This document shows, piece after piece, positions 43,945 through 51,910 of a stretch of DNA of 64,000 bases. This DNA comes from Pedobacter sp. MC2016-05. Its GTDB lineage: Bacteria; Bacteroidota; Bacteroidia; Sphingobacteriales; Sphingobacteriaceae. The stretch covers positions 62,001-126,000 of the forward strand of contig NZ_JAPIVT010000001.1 in NCBI RefSeq assembly GCF_026239735.1. Direction: 5' to 3'. The position numbers and the translations under genes were made by a program. Each line of letters starts with the position of its first letter. Position 1 is the first letter of the stretch. The notes under the pieces were generated by a model. It saw nothing but the letters and a program-made list of their open reading frames with translations, was not told where the DNA came from and searched no databases.

Positions 43945-44952
43945 TTAAACGATAAATGGTTTGACTATGTAGGGTTTAATGTCATTTGCTCTTCTTGAAT
44001 CATAAATGAATATGTCGCTTCTGTAATGAGCTGGCACTTCAATTTGTGGGATATAGGATTGCTTGTAGTCAGCATCAGTCAGTTCGAAATTAAAATGCTG
44101 ATTAACTAGGGTATTAAAAGTGTTTTTATCCTCCAGTAAAGGATATGGACTGAACCTAACAATGTATAATATTAGGTTGGCTACGACCGCTGATATGGCA
44201 TTTGAAAGCGTCGCTGATGAAAAATGCGTTGTTCTATTATGTTTTGTTTTATTATAAGCGTCATACCATCCGAGGGATGTCGTAGGATTTACTGAACTCC
44301 AGCTCACAAATGGGGTAATGGGAGCTAAGGTAGCATAGCTTCGCAATGTAAATTGAAATTCATTTAAGAATAGCTTTTCTTTTAGTTTTACGTAGTCTTG
44401 GGTCGAGTAGTTTCGCCCAATTGGCGCTATACCAGACAACATCATATAGTGAACCCAGAAATTCTCAATCTCAGTACATGCTAAAATCAACAGCTCTCTA
44501 ATCTTATGACTGTAAGTATTCAATGAAACTACATCGGGTTCTATATAAAGGAATAAGTCATCAAGTTTTTCTAAAAGAACTCTTAAAGCTTGCTCGCTCA
44601 ATCGCCTATCTGCTTCTGTCACTTCTAAAGCTTGATAAGTGTCTGCATAATAATATAAGGCAGGTCTCCAAACTCCTTTTACCGATTCACCGACATTACT
44701 TGCCATTGTTTGGATGTTCTTAGCCCCAAAATTATGTCGTACCCAATCCTCTATTGTACCAAAGGTAGAAGCTGACTTCTTTTCTAAAACAGTTTGTCCT
44801 GTATGAACTGAATACAAATTTGTATTAGTACCGTAGAAATGAACGTAAAATCCATTTGACTCATAAGCATACCCTAGGTTCAAGCCATCGTGAAAATTAG
44901 AAACAAGACCCGGGACATTGGTATTTGTTACTTCATATACAATCGCATGCAT
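43945..44952 (-). CDS. Unknown 335-aa protein, possibly HEPN-like
   Basis: The N-terminal ~100 residues are beta-rich. The rest is helical: L-L-I-L-A-C-T-E-I-E-N-F-W-V-H-Y near 152-167, and W-Y-D-A-Y-N-K-T-K-H-N-R near 229-240. The last segment, with Lys-His-Asn-Arg on a helix after a first long helix, resembles HEPN-type helical domains, but I cannot show the Rx4-6H motif. It starts 2 nt after the stop of the 191-aa gene and is followed 15 nt later by the 145-aa gene. Operon membership with an HNH nuclease suggests a defence or conflict role; unproven. Confidence 0.65.
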   Translation of the reverse strand: MHAIVYEVTNTNVPGLVSNFHDGLNLGYAYESNGFYVHFYGTNTNLYSVHTGQTVLEKKSASTFGTIEDWVRHNFGAKNIQTMASNVGESVKGVWRPALYYYADTYQALEVTEADRRLSEQALRVLLEKLDDLFLYIEPDVVSLNTYSHKIRELLILACTEIENFWVHYMMLSGIAPIGRNYSTQDYVKLKEKLFLNEFQFTLRSYATLAPITPFVSWSSVNPTTSLGWYDAYNKTKHNRTTHFSSATLSNAISAVVANLILYIVRFSPYPLLEDKNTFNTLVNQHFNFELTDADYKQSYIPQIEVPAHYRSDIFIYDSRRANDIKPYIVKPFIV

Positions 44953-44954
44953 AG

Positions 44955-45530
44955 TTATAAGTTTGAAAGGTATGAGTTTATTGTGTCGTAAGAAACTTTG
45001 GTTCCATTCGCTGTAGGGGCGATAATCAAAGAGTCTGCTAATGCTCCGTGAAAACCTGCATTCTTTCTTTTAGTAATTTGGAAATCGTCTAAGTCTTTAC
45101 CATCCTTAATACTGCTAAATATTTTTTGTATCAAGCTAATAACCTCTCCAGTATCTTGGCAGTAATTTTTAAGTGGAAATAAAACTAGTTTGAGATTAAA
45201 TTCGGTACGTTGCATTGTCGATGCTCTATGCTTGAATTCTGATGGATGTCTATTTGTAACTAAGATTGCAGGCAGCAAATTTTCATTTTCAACATCATGT
45301 CCATTTATATTGTGCCATGAAAGTACTTCATCGCTGAAATGCACGCCTGTATCGCTTGAAGCGATTACTACAGCATTGCCTTGCTCAGAAGCAAGAGTAG
45401 CCATCCTTTTAAAGTTGTTCTTCAAAGCATCACTTAGTGGCTCTGCCCATCCATAGTCAAGTAGATAAATAAAATAATCTCTATGATGTCCCTCTGGCAA
45501 ACCTTCTAGACTATGAATCATTAATCCCAT
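44955..45530 (-). CDS. Unknown 191-aa alpha/beta protein of the HNH operon
   Basis: No signal peptide, P-loop or known catalytic motif. Strands and helices alternate, e.g. D-Y-F-I-Y-L-L-D-Y-G-W and N-A-V-V-I-A-S-S-D-T-G-V, then L-P-A-I-L-V-T-N-R-H-P and L-K-L-V-L-F-P-L-K-N-Y. The V-I-A-S and I-L-V-T-N-R strand ends suggest a Rossmann-like or TIR/STALD-like alpha/beta sandwich, but I have no sequence motif to fix it. It lies 1 nt after the HNH gene stop and 2 nt before the next start, so translation is almost certainly coupled. Function unknown. Confidence 0.65.
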   Translation of the reverse strand: MGLMIHSLEGLPEGHHRDYFIYLLDYGWAEPLSDALKNNFKRMATLASEQGNAVVIASSDTGVHFSDEVLSWHNINGHDVENENLLPAILVTNRHPSEFKHRASTMQRTEFNLKLVLFPLKNYCQDTGEVISLIQKIFSSIKDGKDLDDFQITKRKNAGFHGALADSLIIAPTANGTKVSYDTINSYLSNL

Positions 45531-45531
45531 C

Positions 45532-46659
45532 TTAAGCTTTATTGTTTTTAATTATCAAATGTAAATTTTCCATTGTTAACCATGGGCGCTTGCGATGCAC
45601 CATTCTATGACAGTTTGCACAAAGCAGTGCTATTTCTTCCGGTTTAGTTTTATAGTCGGCAGGCATATCACTTACCCATTTAGTGTGATGTCCCTCAATG
45701 AATCCATCCCCAACTTTACCATATACTTTCTTATAATCAAATTTGCATACTTGACAAAACAGTCGTCCATGCTTAAGTTTGAAGTTGTGCTTTGCAAGTT
45801 CTACCACTTTAGAGTTTCTTTCTCTTGCCTTGTGAGTCCTTTCAACAATCTTACCCTCTGGAAATCCATCTATTGCATCATCATTACTTGGAAAATCCTC
45901 TTCTAATTTCAGTTGCCAAAACTTCCGTTGAACTCCAAATCTACCAACAGCACTTGGAATAAACCCTAATTTTGTACAGTAAGATACGTATAGTTTGTCT
46001 AAATCCGGACTTTCTACCGGTTGAGAATCAAGTATGTCTGCTATAACCTTATTAGTCTCCTTACCATGAATATCTAACAAATATTTATATGGCTCATTGC
46101 CTTTATAGCCTAAATACCTACTTGGCGCAAAGCGTAATTCATTGCCAACTTGATAAGCCACATAGCATATTCCTTGCTTAATGAGCTTTTGTGCACTAAT
46201 AACTCGCAGCTCGTCCGTTGAGGTCAAGAAGTTTTCTAGCGTTTCAATGTTTAACTTAAGCTGTGTTAGATTAACGATGTATTCTGGCGAATCGATAGTT
46301 TCTTTATATTTATCTAATAAAGATCTCATTTTCTTCGCGGTCGTCTTTTTCTTTCCGATACCCTCATAATAAACAATATGTTGGTTCAAAGCCAAGAGTG
46401 CTTTACGTAGAAATGCTTGACCATAGTCTATACTTATCTTATCCAAGAAATAATCCATTGAAGCATAGTTGAGGGTGCGCTGAAAGCGACGACCTTTGAG
46501 CATCAATTTTAAATTGTTAATATAGTCTGCGGCAGAATTAACGTTCATATTTGCCTCAAAAGCAAGTTTTTTTACTCCAACTGAAGGCTTTAATGTACCT
46601 TGACAGACTTCTTTGGCTATACTGTAAGCTAACGGAATTGCTTGCGAATCAATTTTCAT
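45532..46659 (-). CDS. HNH endonuclease with a possible modified-DNA-binding middle domain
   Basis: From the ATG at 46659 the protein is 375 aa. An earlier start at 46881 would add 74 Leu/Ser/Cys-rich residues that look non-coding. The C-terminal HNH has C-Q-V-C-K-F-D-Y, E-G-H-H-T-K-W-V and L-L-C-A-N-C-H-R-M-V-H-R. The middle region, F-A-P-S-R-Y-L-G-Y-K-G-N then E-T-N-K-V-I-A-D-I-L, matches a segment I have seen before HNH domains in McrA-like type IV restriction enzymes. This suggests recognition of modified or foreign DNA. It is the first gene of the four-gene operon. Confidence is high for HNH and moderate for restriction. Confidence 0.83.
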   Translation of the reverse strand: MKIDSQAIPLAYSIAKEVCQGTLKPSVGVKKLAFEANMNVNSAADYINNLKLMLKGRRFQRTLNYASMDYFLDKISIDYGQAFLRKALLALNQHIVYYEGIGKKKTTAKKMRSLLDKYKETIDSPEYIVNLTQLKLNIETLENFLTSTDELRVISAQKLIKQGICYVAYQVGNELRFAPSRYLGYKGNEPYKYLLDIHGKETNKVIADILDSQPVESPDLDKLYVSYCTKLGFIPSAVGRFGVQRKFWQLKLEEDFPSNDDAIDGFPEGKIVERTHKARERNSKVVELAKHNFKLKHGRLFCQVCKFDYKKVYGKVGDGFIEGHHTKWVSDMPADYKTKPEEIALLCANCHRMVHRKRPWLTMENLHLIIKNNKA

Positions 46660-47189
46660 ATGAGAGTTTAATTTTGCTGTTAAGTTAAGACTTACCACCA
46701 ATAAAACGAAATAATCTGCTCTTGAATCTGAATAAGCGAACAGCCTGCGAATGTTTCGACGGTCGTTACAGAGAAGTTCGCAGAACGATGTAACGATATG
46801 TTTTATGCAATAAAACACAAGGCTTGGCGGTGTTGTTGATTGGTAATTCTTGATGGTATATCTGCTCAACAATAGTGACAAGCCGAAGCCAGAGAAACCA
46901 CGCAGGTTCGCCTAAAAGTGGAGCCTGACTAGATTTATCCAGGATGAAGTGAAGCAAATCCTAGATAAAGATAGAGAGAAGGCTCATGAAGCCATCCGCT
47001 TTGCCAAAATTAAAACCATGCCAGTGCAAAGCAATGGCATGTGTTTTAAGTGGCATTAGACATGGCGGAATTCCGATCTACCTACCTTATACCACTGTCT
47101 GTTGCTAAGTACCACAAGCTGAAAAGTGAACGCAGTACCTTATAAAGCTAGCACTACAAACGCCATCTTTCACCACTATAAAGAGTAAA

Positions 47190-47232
47190 CCCTCCCTTTC
47201 TCGCTGTAAGCCACTGAATGAGAGAGGGAGGG
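47190..47232. repeat. Strong hairpin in the spacer before the HNH operon
   Basis: CCCTCCCTTTCTC (47190-47202) pairs with GAGAGAGGGAGGG (47220-47232), with one G-U and a 17-nt loop. No run of T follows on either strand, though it lies just past the minus-strand gene remnant at 47245. The 585-bp spacer 46660-47244 has no credible gene. Confidence 0.5.
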
Positions 47233-47244
47233 AATTACGATGCA

Positions 47245-47515
47245 TTAGAATGCTTTGCCACCTACCTTACCGAAAATCGAAATAATACGTTGGGCATTGA
47301 TACTGGTGTTTGTTAACTCACGTAATCCTGTTTCTGAAAGTAGAACCTTTATGTATACACCGTCTTTGGAACAGTAGATGTAAAGTGAATTAGTCCATTT
47401 GCCACCATCAGTTAAGCCACTTTCATGCCCTCTAACAGTGGATCTCAATAGCTCCGATAATAAGTTCCCGTCAAGCTTAGGTACACCGAGAAGGCTTGTG
47501 ACAATGCAAATGCTG
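47245..47515 (-). pseudogene. Broken paralogue, C-terminal part
   Basis: The open frame (from about 47515, no ATG) ends with S-L-Y-I-Y-C-S-K-D-G-V-Y-I-K-V-L-L, then L-T-N-T-S-I-N-A. It parallels the last 60 residues of the intact gene at 47820-48380 (S-V-L-V-Y-L-A-E-L-D-V-Y-K-R-I-L-L, L-N-T-S-I-F). With 47559-47807 it makes a split copy of that gene. Confidence 0.5.
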
Positions 47516-47558
47516 GCTCAAAACTTTTTACATCACCAAACAAGTGATCAGCCGAAAT

Positions 47559-47807
47559 TTAGGCCGTTGCAAAGTCATCTCTAGGTGTCAATGGTATTGG
47601 CGGAGTTGCGTTACCGCCAACGTAAATATCATAGTTCCAACCTGAGGGATTGTGATACTTGAACTTTCTACCGTTGGGATCTACAAAGAAACCACGATGG
47701 ATATGTGAACGTGCATTCATCACATATTCACTTTGATAAAGATAAGGCAGATCGTTTACATTTAATTCAACGGATTCTGGCTGTTTGCTTAGTTCGTATG
47801 AAATCAT
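47559..47807 (-). CDS. Short paralogue, N-terminal part (82 aa)
   Basis: Residues 19-26 read D-L-P-Y-L-Y-Q-S and 39-50 read G-F-F-V-D-P-N-G-R-K-F-K-Y. These match the N-terminal part of the intact neighbour (D-L-P-Y-L-Y-Q-S, G-F-Y-L-D-S-K-G-N-Q-Y-R-Y). The frame ends 44 bp before homology to the C-terminal part resumes in another frame. So this is either a truncated duplicate or a small gene made by duplication. It begins 12 nt after the stop of the intact paralogue. Function unknown. Confidence 0.5.
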   Translation of the reverse strand: MISYELSKQPESVELNVNDLPYLYQSEYVMNARSHIHRGFFVDPNGRKFKYHNPSGWNYDIYVGGNATPPIPLTPRDDFATA

Positions 47808-47819
47808 GTCAGCAAAAGT

Positions 47820-48380
47820 TTAAGGTGTAAGTGTTTTCAGGAGGCCATCGGTGAAGATACTTGTGTTAAGCTTATTTGTGTTGCCACTTGATACGAGCAA
47901 AATCCGTTTGTATACATCAAGCTCTGCTAGGTAAACCAAAACGGATTTGGTCCGCCAGCCCGAATCCATTATAAAACTCTCTGATTCAACGATTGGCGCA
48001 CTCAATAAATCTTTGATTACTTCACTTGTTAATTCAAATCTTAAATCGCTCTTTGTTACTTCACAAAGTTCTAATTTGTTAAATAGTTCTGACGGTTTAA
48101 TGGTATCGTAGTATACGACGTCCGTTTTAATGTGCGGCTCATCCATAGATTCTTCATTGGAAGGGGTATTTGAATTGTATTCTTCCTCTTTAATAATCGA
48201 AAAGTAGTCCTCTTCAGGAATGCTATAACGGTACTGATTACCTTTGCTATCTAAATAGAAACCTCTTTTATCAAAACCAAAGTTGTGGGAGTCACTTTGG
48301 TAAAGATAAGGTAGGTCTTCTGTTGATAATAGATTGGTCTCTGTGTGAGGCTCGTGAAGATTTAAGTGACTTGATTCCAT
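47820..48380 (-). CDS. Unknown 186-aa island protein (parent of the duplicated pair)
   Basis: A soluble acidic protein with two visible parts. The N-terminal D-L-P-Y-L-Y-Q-S and G-F-Y-L-D-S-K-G-N-Q-Y-R-Y motif probably forms a small beta domain. A C-terminal alpha/beta part has S-V-L-V-Y-L-A-E-L-D-V-Y. Both parts recur downstream in a broken tandem copy (47245-47807), which shows the two halves belong to one gene. I know no family. It is the likely first gene of that small cluster. An AT-rich leader with the island's recurring GTTAACTTTTATAAA sequence (48417-48431) precedes it. Confidence 0.65.
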   Translation of the reverse strand: MESSHLNLHEPHTETNLLSTEDLPYLYQSDSHNFGFDKRGFYLDSKGNQYRYSIPEEDYFSIIKEEEYNSNTPSNEESMDEPHIKTDVVYYDTIKPSELFNKLELCEVTKSDLRFELTSEVIKDLLSAPIVESESFIMDSGWRTKSVLVYLAELDVYKRILLVSSGNTNKLNTSIFTDGLLKTLTP

Positions 48381-48489
48381 GATACATTCCTTAATGTGAG
48401 AATATTTTTATACTATGTTAACTTTTATAAAAACAGAACAGAACCCGCTTCATGGGTAGAACAAGTATACCATTGCATTAGCAGACCCA

Positions 48490-49044
48490 TTACCAAATTT
48501 TAAATGAGTTAACGATAAGGGTACGCCCCTCCTCTACACACATAGCTGAGATTCTTCTTCCAACTTGAATATAACCGCTTATGTAATCCTTCCTTTCTAA
48601 GGTAAGGTTCATAAAATCGAAGTTTATATAGATGGACACCCCACTTTCATCGATCACGTAAACGCCATCGTTCTCTTCATCAACCCTCTGAATTATACCA
48701 TCAATAAGTAGTGTATTATCACTTCTGTAGACTTCATCAGGAAATAAATCAGCGAACCTAACCACAAGGGAAGGCTGAACAGCTCTTGAAATATTTAGTG
48801 CCTTAGGATCCACAATGGATTTTGAGGCGATAGTGTCTTGAACTTCTTTAGAATGATAATTACTACTTTGATTTTCATTCAACCTCCCGATGCCGAATGT
48901 AGAATTAGTGTTGTTTTGAGTTCCTATGTTAGTACGATGATTTACGTCTTCACTTTCTCTATACCTCATGATAAACACAGTACTAAGCACCAGTAAAGTC
49001 GCTACTAAACAAGCTATGATCATATATAAACCTTTAGTTTTCAT
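48490..49044 (-). CDS. Membrane-anchored OB-fold (tRNA_anti-like) protein
   Basis: From the ATG at 49044 (184 aa). One N-terminal transmembrane anchor is visible (M-I-I-A-C-L-V-A-T-L-L-V-L-S). A polar linker of ~60 residues follows, then a C-terminal domain with strands L-L-I-D-G-I-I-Q-R-V-D, V-Y-V-I-D-E-S-G-V-S-I-Y-I and G-R-R-I-S-A-M-C-V. That is the layout of tRNA_anti-like OB-fold proteins, common in Bacteroidota mobile elements. The start at 49044 is preferred over 49053 because it follows the lipoprotein stop by one base. The two are probably co-translated. Role unknown. Confidence 0.65.
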   Translation of the reverse strand: MKTKGLYMIIACLVATLLVLSTVFIMRYRESEDVNHRTNIGTQNNTNSTFGIGRLNENQSSNYHSKEVQDTIASKSIVDPKALNISRAVQPSLVVRFADLFPDEVYRSDNTLLIDGIIQRVDEENDGVYVIDESGVSIYINFDFMNLTLERKDYISGYIQVGRRISAMCVEEGRTLIVNSFKIW

Positions 49045-49045
49045 A

Positions 49046-49543
49046 TCAATCAAGTTTACTCAAATAAGAAATAGCTCTTCCACAGGGACCTCCACCTACG
49101 AACTTTCCTCCAAGCTGAACTGGACGATACCTCATATCCCAAGGTACATTTAAATCTACTATTAATACTAAGCCACTCTTCGAAGGGTTCGGACGTAACT
49201 CTATGTGAAGTTTTTCTTCTCCTTTTGATAAGTCAGTAGAATAGTAATCACCTTGGGCATCAGATGTTAAAGCTAGTATTGTATCTTCTTCCTCCTGAAC
49301 ATCTTTTATGATCACCAAATCTTCCTTGAATTTTAGATCGTAGCGTTTCTGCTTAAACTTCTCGCTAAGAAACCCACCAATTGATTTACCATTAATGGTA
49401 TCATCAGAACACTTTGGTAAGGTGTTGAATTGGTCATCATGGGATTTTATGTTGAGGACGATGTACTTCCCATCTTTGAATTTGGTACAGCTTGCTAATG
49501 TAAATAATACAGCAAACAGCATTAACAGTTTTAGAGCTTTCAT
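49046..49543 (-). CDS. Lipoprotein of unknown function
   Basis: A 165-aa protein with the lipobox L-A-S-C at residues 16-19 after L-M-L-F-A-V-L-F. The mature part is beta-rich with no known domain: Y-I-V-L-N-I-K-S then V-I-I-K-D-V-Q-E-E-E-D-T. A Gly-rich C-terminus has G-G-K-F-V-G-G-G-P-C-G-R-A. It probably sits on the periplasmic face of a membrane. It is followed directly by the anchored OB-fold protein. Two such lipoprotein/membrane gene pairs occur in this island (see 33483). Confidence 0.72.
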   Translation of the reverse strand: MKALKLLMLFAVLFTLASCTKFKDGKYIVLNIKSHDDQFNTLPKCSDDTINGKSIGGFLSEKFKQKRYDLKFKEDLVIIKDVQEEEDTILALTSDAQGDYYSTDLSKGEEKLHIELRPNPSKSGLVLIVDLNVPWDMRYRPVQLGGKFVGGGPCGRAISYLSKLD

Positions 49544-49639
49544 TAAAATTTGAATCGATAGTGCCCGCTCGATTTATCAGTTAACACGAAAGCGTAGGGA
49601 ACTGTACCAATCCTGCACTCAGAGGCTCCTAGGAGGGCC

Positions 49640-49706
49640 CATTGCAACAGATGGACAGCACCTACGCTCTTGCGCAGGCGTGAACCACTCTGTTCTTGTT
49701 GCAATG
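49640..49706. repeat. Inverted repeat CATTGCAAC/GTTGCAATG in a 325-bp spacer
   Basis: Two perfect 9-bp arms (49640-49648, 49698-49706) enclose 49 bp of unusually GC-rich sequence for this island. The spacer 49544-49868 has no convincing gene. A structured RNA or regulatory region is possible. Confidence 0.35.
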
Positions 49707-49868
49707 TTTGAATTTTCCTAGGATTCCTGATATGCAAGAACTGATAGCTACGCTAAATTTCTTCTATATGTAATGTATGTATTTTACTCTACGCCATTTT
49801 TTTCATTTGGCTATAAATATAGGAAGTGGATTTAAAATTAGGTGCATTCCTGTACCCATATTTTTTAT

Positions 49869-50378
49869 TTATGCAGCTTCTTTTTCCACCGTACCAATAC
49901 TCACGTAATCAGTTTCCCCTTCAACAACTCGTCTATAGTAGAAGTTATGTAGATTCTCAGCAGGTAGATAGTTTACTCTGAGCGCGTATTCAATCCCTCC
50001 AGTATTGTCGTTGGAATGGGTAAGTTGGTAACACTCCCTTAAAAGGTTGTTGGTAAGCATGCTCCCGAACTTCTCGATTGCCTCCAAACCTAGGTCAATA
50101 AATAAATAGTACTTTCCATCCTTTGGACTCATTGATAGAGTGATGTTCCAGTGATAGCAGATGAACTCTTTCACAAGGTTTGTGTTCTGTTCATTCTTGG
50201 TATGATCCATCAAAGCAAAGGTTCTGAACTTTGCAACGTCGAATCGCTTTAGGAGATTGGTAGCAGCATCCACCATTAAGGTGTATGCCTTTTCAACTTC
50301 CTTGTTTACCTGTTGTACATCGTTTGTGATCGCGACGAACTGTGTCTTTGGCGCTTTGGCCTTTGTTTGTGTTTTCAT
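49869..50378 (-). CDS. Unknown 169-aa island protein
   Basis: A soluble protein with a basic N-terminus (K-T-Q-T-K-A-K-A-P-K-T), a helical stretch E-V-E-K-A-Y-T-L-M-V-D-A-A-T-N-L-L-K-R-F, and a beta-rich centre, Y-Y-L-F-I-D-L-G-L-E-A. I do not recognise the family. It belongs to the right-arm cluster of same-strand small genes in the island. A terminator (50408-50433) separates it from the gene upstream, so it is probably transcribed alone. Likely real because of length and codon use; function open. Confidence 0.6.
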   Translation of the reverse strand: MKTQTKAKAPKTQFVAITNDVQQVNKEVEKAYTLMVDAATNLLKRFDVAKFRTFALMDHTKNEQNTNLVKEFICYHWNITLSMSPKDGKYYLFIDLGLEAIEKFGSMLTNNLLRECYQLTHSNDNTGGIEYALRVNYLPAENLHNFYYRRVVEGETDYVSIGTVEKEAA

Positions 50379-50407
50379 TGTTGTAAGAATTAAAAGTGAT
50401 TAAATAG

Positions 50408-50433
50408 AAAAAGACATCCTGTTAAAGATGCCT
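50408..50433 (-). terminator. Intrinsic terminator after the 50490 gene
   Basis: On the minus strand AGGCATC-TTTAACAG-GATGTCT (one G-U pair) is followed by TTTTT. It lies 57 bp after the stop of the 169-aa gene at 50490. Confidence 0.6.
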
Positions 50434-50489
50434 TTAGTGTGTTGCGTGCAGAAAAGTGTTAACGTTTAAAAGATGAGAATGGAGCTTGT

Positions 50490-50999
50490 TTAAAGCAATG
50501 TGATGAAGCGTTCTGGTTGAACTTGTAGTGATCTATTATGGAAGTTTGTGTAGCTTGTAGCGAACTTAAATAGCTCCATGCAATCAGTGAGAGCAAGTGT
50601 TTTGATCAACTTGTTAAGTTCCATTTCATAGGTGCAGTTGCAAAAGTGATATTCAATTTTGTAATGGTTCCACATGTTACATTTCAGACCAAAGTAACAC
50701 TGTGCAGTTTGTATGGAATGGATTAATTCAACATTCAACGGATGCGGCTTGTAGTCAATCTCGATGCAAACTTTATTTGATTTGACGGTTTGAGCTTGTG
50801 CATGCTGCTTAACGTGCTTAACCAGGATGTGGAACATTCGTTCTGTTAGCTTGTTGTCGGCCTTTTGAAAAGGAGTTGCTCGCTTAGCTGCCTGATAACA
50901 ATTCTTGTAAGCTGAACGCTTACTAGACCATTGTTCCTCATTGATCCTAACCTGATCAGCTAGCTTGTTTCTTTCCTGTGGATGCTTCTTGAAGTCCAT
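50490..50999 (-). CDS. Unknown basic 169-aa island protein
   Basis: A Lys/His/Cys-rich soluble protein, with K-H-V-K-Q-H-A-Q-A-Q in the centre and C-Y-F-G-L-K-C-N-M-W-N-H, then H-F-C-N-C-T-Y-E. The scattered Cys and His could bind a metal, but there is no standard finger spacing. No family recognised. It has its own terminator downstream. The 360 bp upstream (51000-51362) are AT-rich, contain the island's GTTAACTTTTATAAA sequence at about 51,197 and hold no gene. Confidence 0.6.
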   Translation of the reverse strand: MDFKKHPQERNKLADQVRINEEQWSSKRSAYKNCYQAAKRATPFQKADNKLTERMFHILVKHVKQHAQAQTVKSNKVCIEIDYKPHPLNVELIHSIQTAQCYFGLKCNMWNHYKIEYHFCNCTYEMELNKLIKTLALTDCMELFKFATSYTNFHNRSLQVQPERFITLL

Positions 51000-51362
51000 A
51001 TTGATTTCTTATAAGTTAAAACGTTTATAATTCCTGGTAATGAAGAAAGCTTTTAAATCCCTAATAGAGTTCTTGTTCTACGCTTTGATTTCCTCAAAAC
51101 CAAGTCACGGGGGTGAGGTCCATACCTATGCCCTAGAGGGGGGCATTCTCATCTTTTTGTTATGGGCATCATTCCTTAAGAGTTTCATTGGTAAGTGTTA
51201 ACTTTTATAAAGACAGGATATACTGGAGATTCAAATTGCCCTGCATAAGCCAACCCTCACATAGTATTGAACTTGCATTTCAAAGTATAGGGGGCTAACT
51301 TGTGGAGATGGCATTCCAAATTTTTATTTTTAAATTAGCCATCTATCACTACTTTTACATCA

Positions 51363-51770
51363 ATGCCTGTAGCACTCTCTTTCACAATCAAAGTATGGCT
51401 CACCAGTATTGTTCTAGGTACGTTAGCTCTATGGTCAACAATGATCATCTTTTCTCCGGCTGAGGATGCACCATGGGGGGAGATGCCTTTATTCCTTTTA
51501 TTGACTATTGTAATCGCAGCACTGATTTCATTTCCCACATCTTTGGTATTCTTTCTGTCAACCTACCTACTTAAAAGTAAAAACGTTACCCCAGTACTGG
51601 CAAAGATTGCAGTCAGCTTAATTGCAATTACTGCGTGCTTTATAACATTTCTATTGATCGCCCGATCAGATCATAATTCTGTTTTTGATAGAGGTTACTT
51701 CACTCTGCTTCTATGTTATAGCTCACCAATTCCAATTTGCGTTTGGTTTTATAAGCTTAAGACCCCGTAA
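51363..51770 (+). CDS. Small membrane protein, about four helices
   Basis: A 135-aa very hydrophobic protein. Segments L-T-S-I-V-L-G-T-L-A-L-W-S, M-P-L-F-L-L-L-T-I-V-I-A-A-L-I, V-S-L-I-A-I-T-A-C-F-I-T-F-L-L and a final L-L-L-C-Y-S-S-P-I-P-I-C-V-W can each span a membrane. It is one of the few plus-strand genes in the island, which suggests a separately acquired or regulated unit. The antisense frame at 51335-51538 is a shadow. No family recognised. Confidence 0.6.
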   Translation: MPVALSFTIKVWLTSIVLGTLALWSTMIIFSPAEDAPWGEMPLFLLLTIVIAALISFPTSLVFFLSTYLLKSKNVTPVLAKIAVSLIAITACFITFLLIARSDHNSVFDRGYFTLLLCYSSPIPICVWFYKLKTP

Positions 51771-51788
51771 CTAAGGAAAGTTGGCAGC

Positions 51789-51812
51789 AAAAAACACCAT
51801 CGTTAAATGGTG
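51789..51812. terminator. Terminator between convergent genes
   Basis: CACCAT-CGTTAA-ATGGTG forms a perfect 6-bp stem. On the minus strand it is followed by six T, ending the helicase-like gene at 51911; on the plus strand it follows the 51363 gene. Confidence 0.65.
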
Positions 51813-51910
51813 CTTTACGGGTTAATTGTCGGATCAGTCAATCGATTCATCTAGTCCAAAATTTTGCCATTTGATCTATAATAAGAGATATTAGCCAACT
51901 ATTTGGATTA

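Noticed and set aside
46945..47067. Plus-strand frame ending S-N-G-M-C-F-K-W-H
   Set aside because: About 40 codons with no start codon, a stop just upstream and no recognisable domain; not supportable as a gene.
51335..51538. 67-codon minus-strand ORF
   Set aside because: Antisense to the plus-strand membrane protein, which has the convincing transmembrane pattern.
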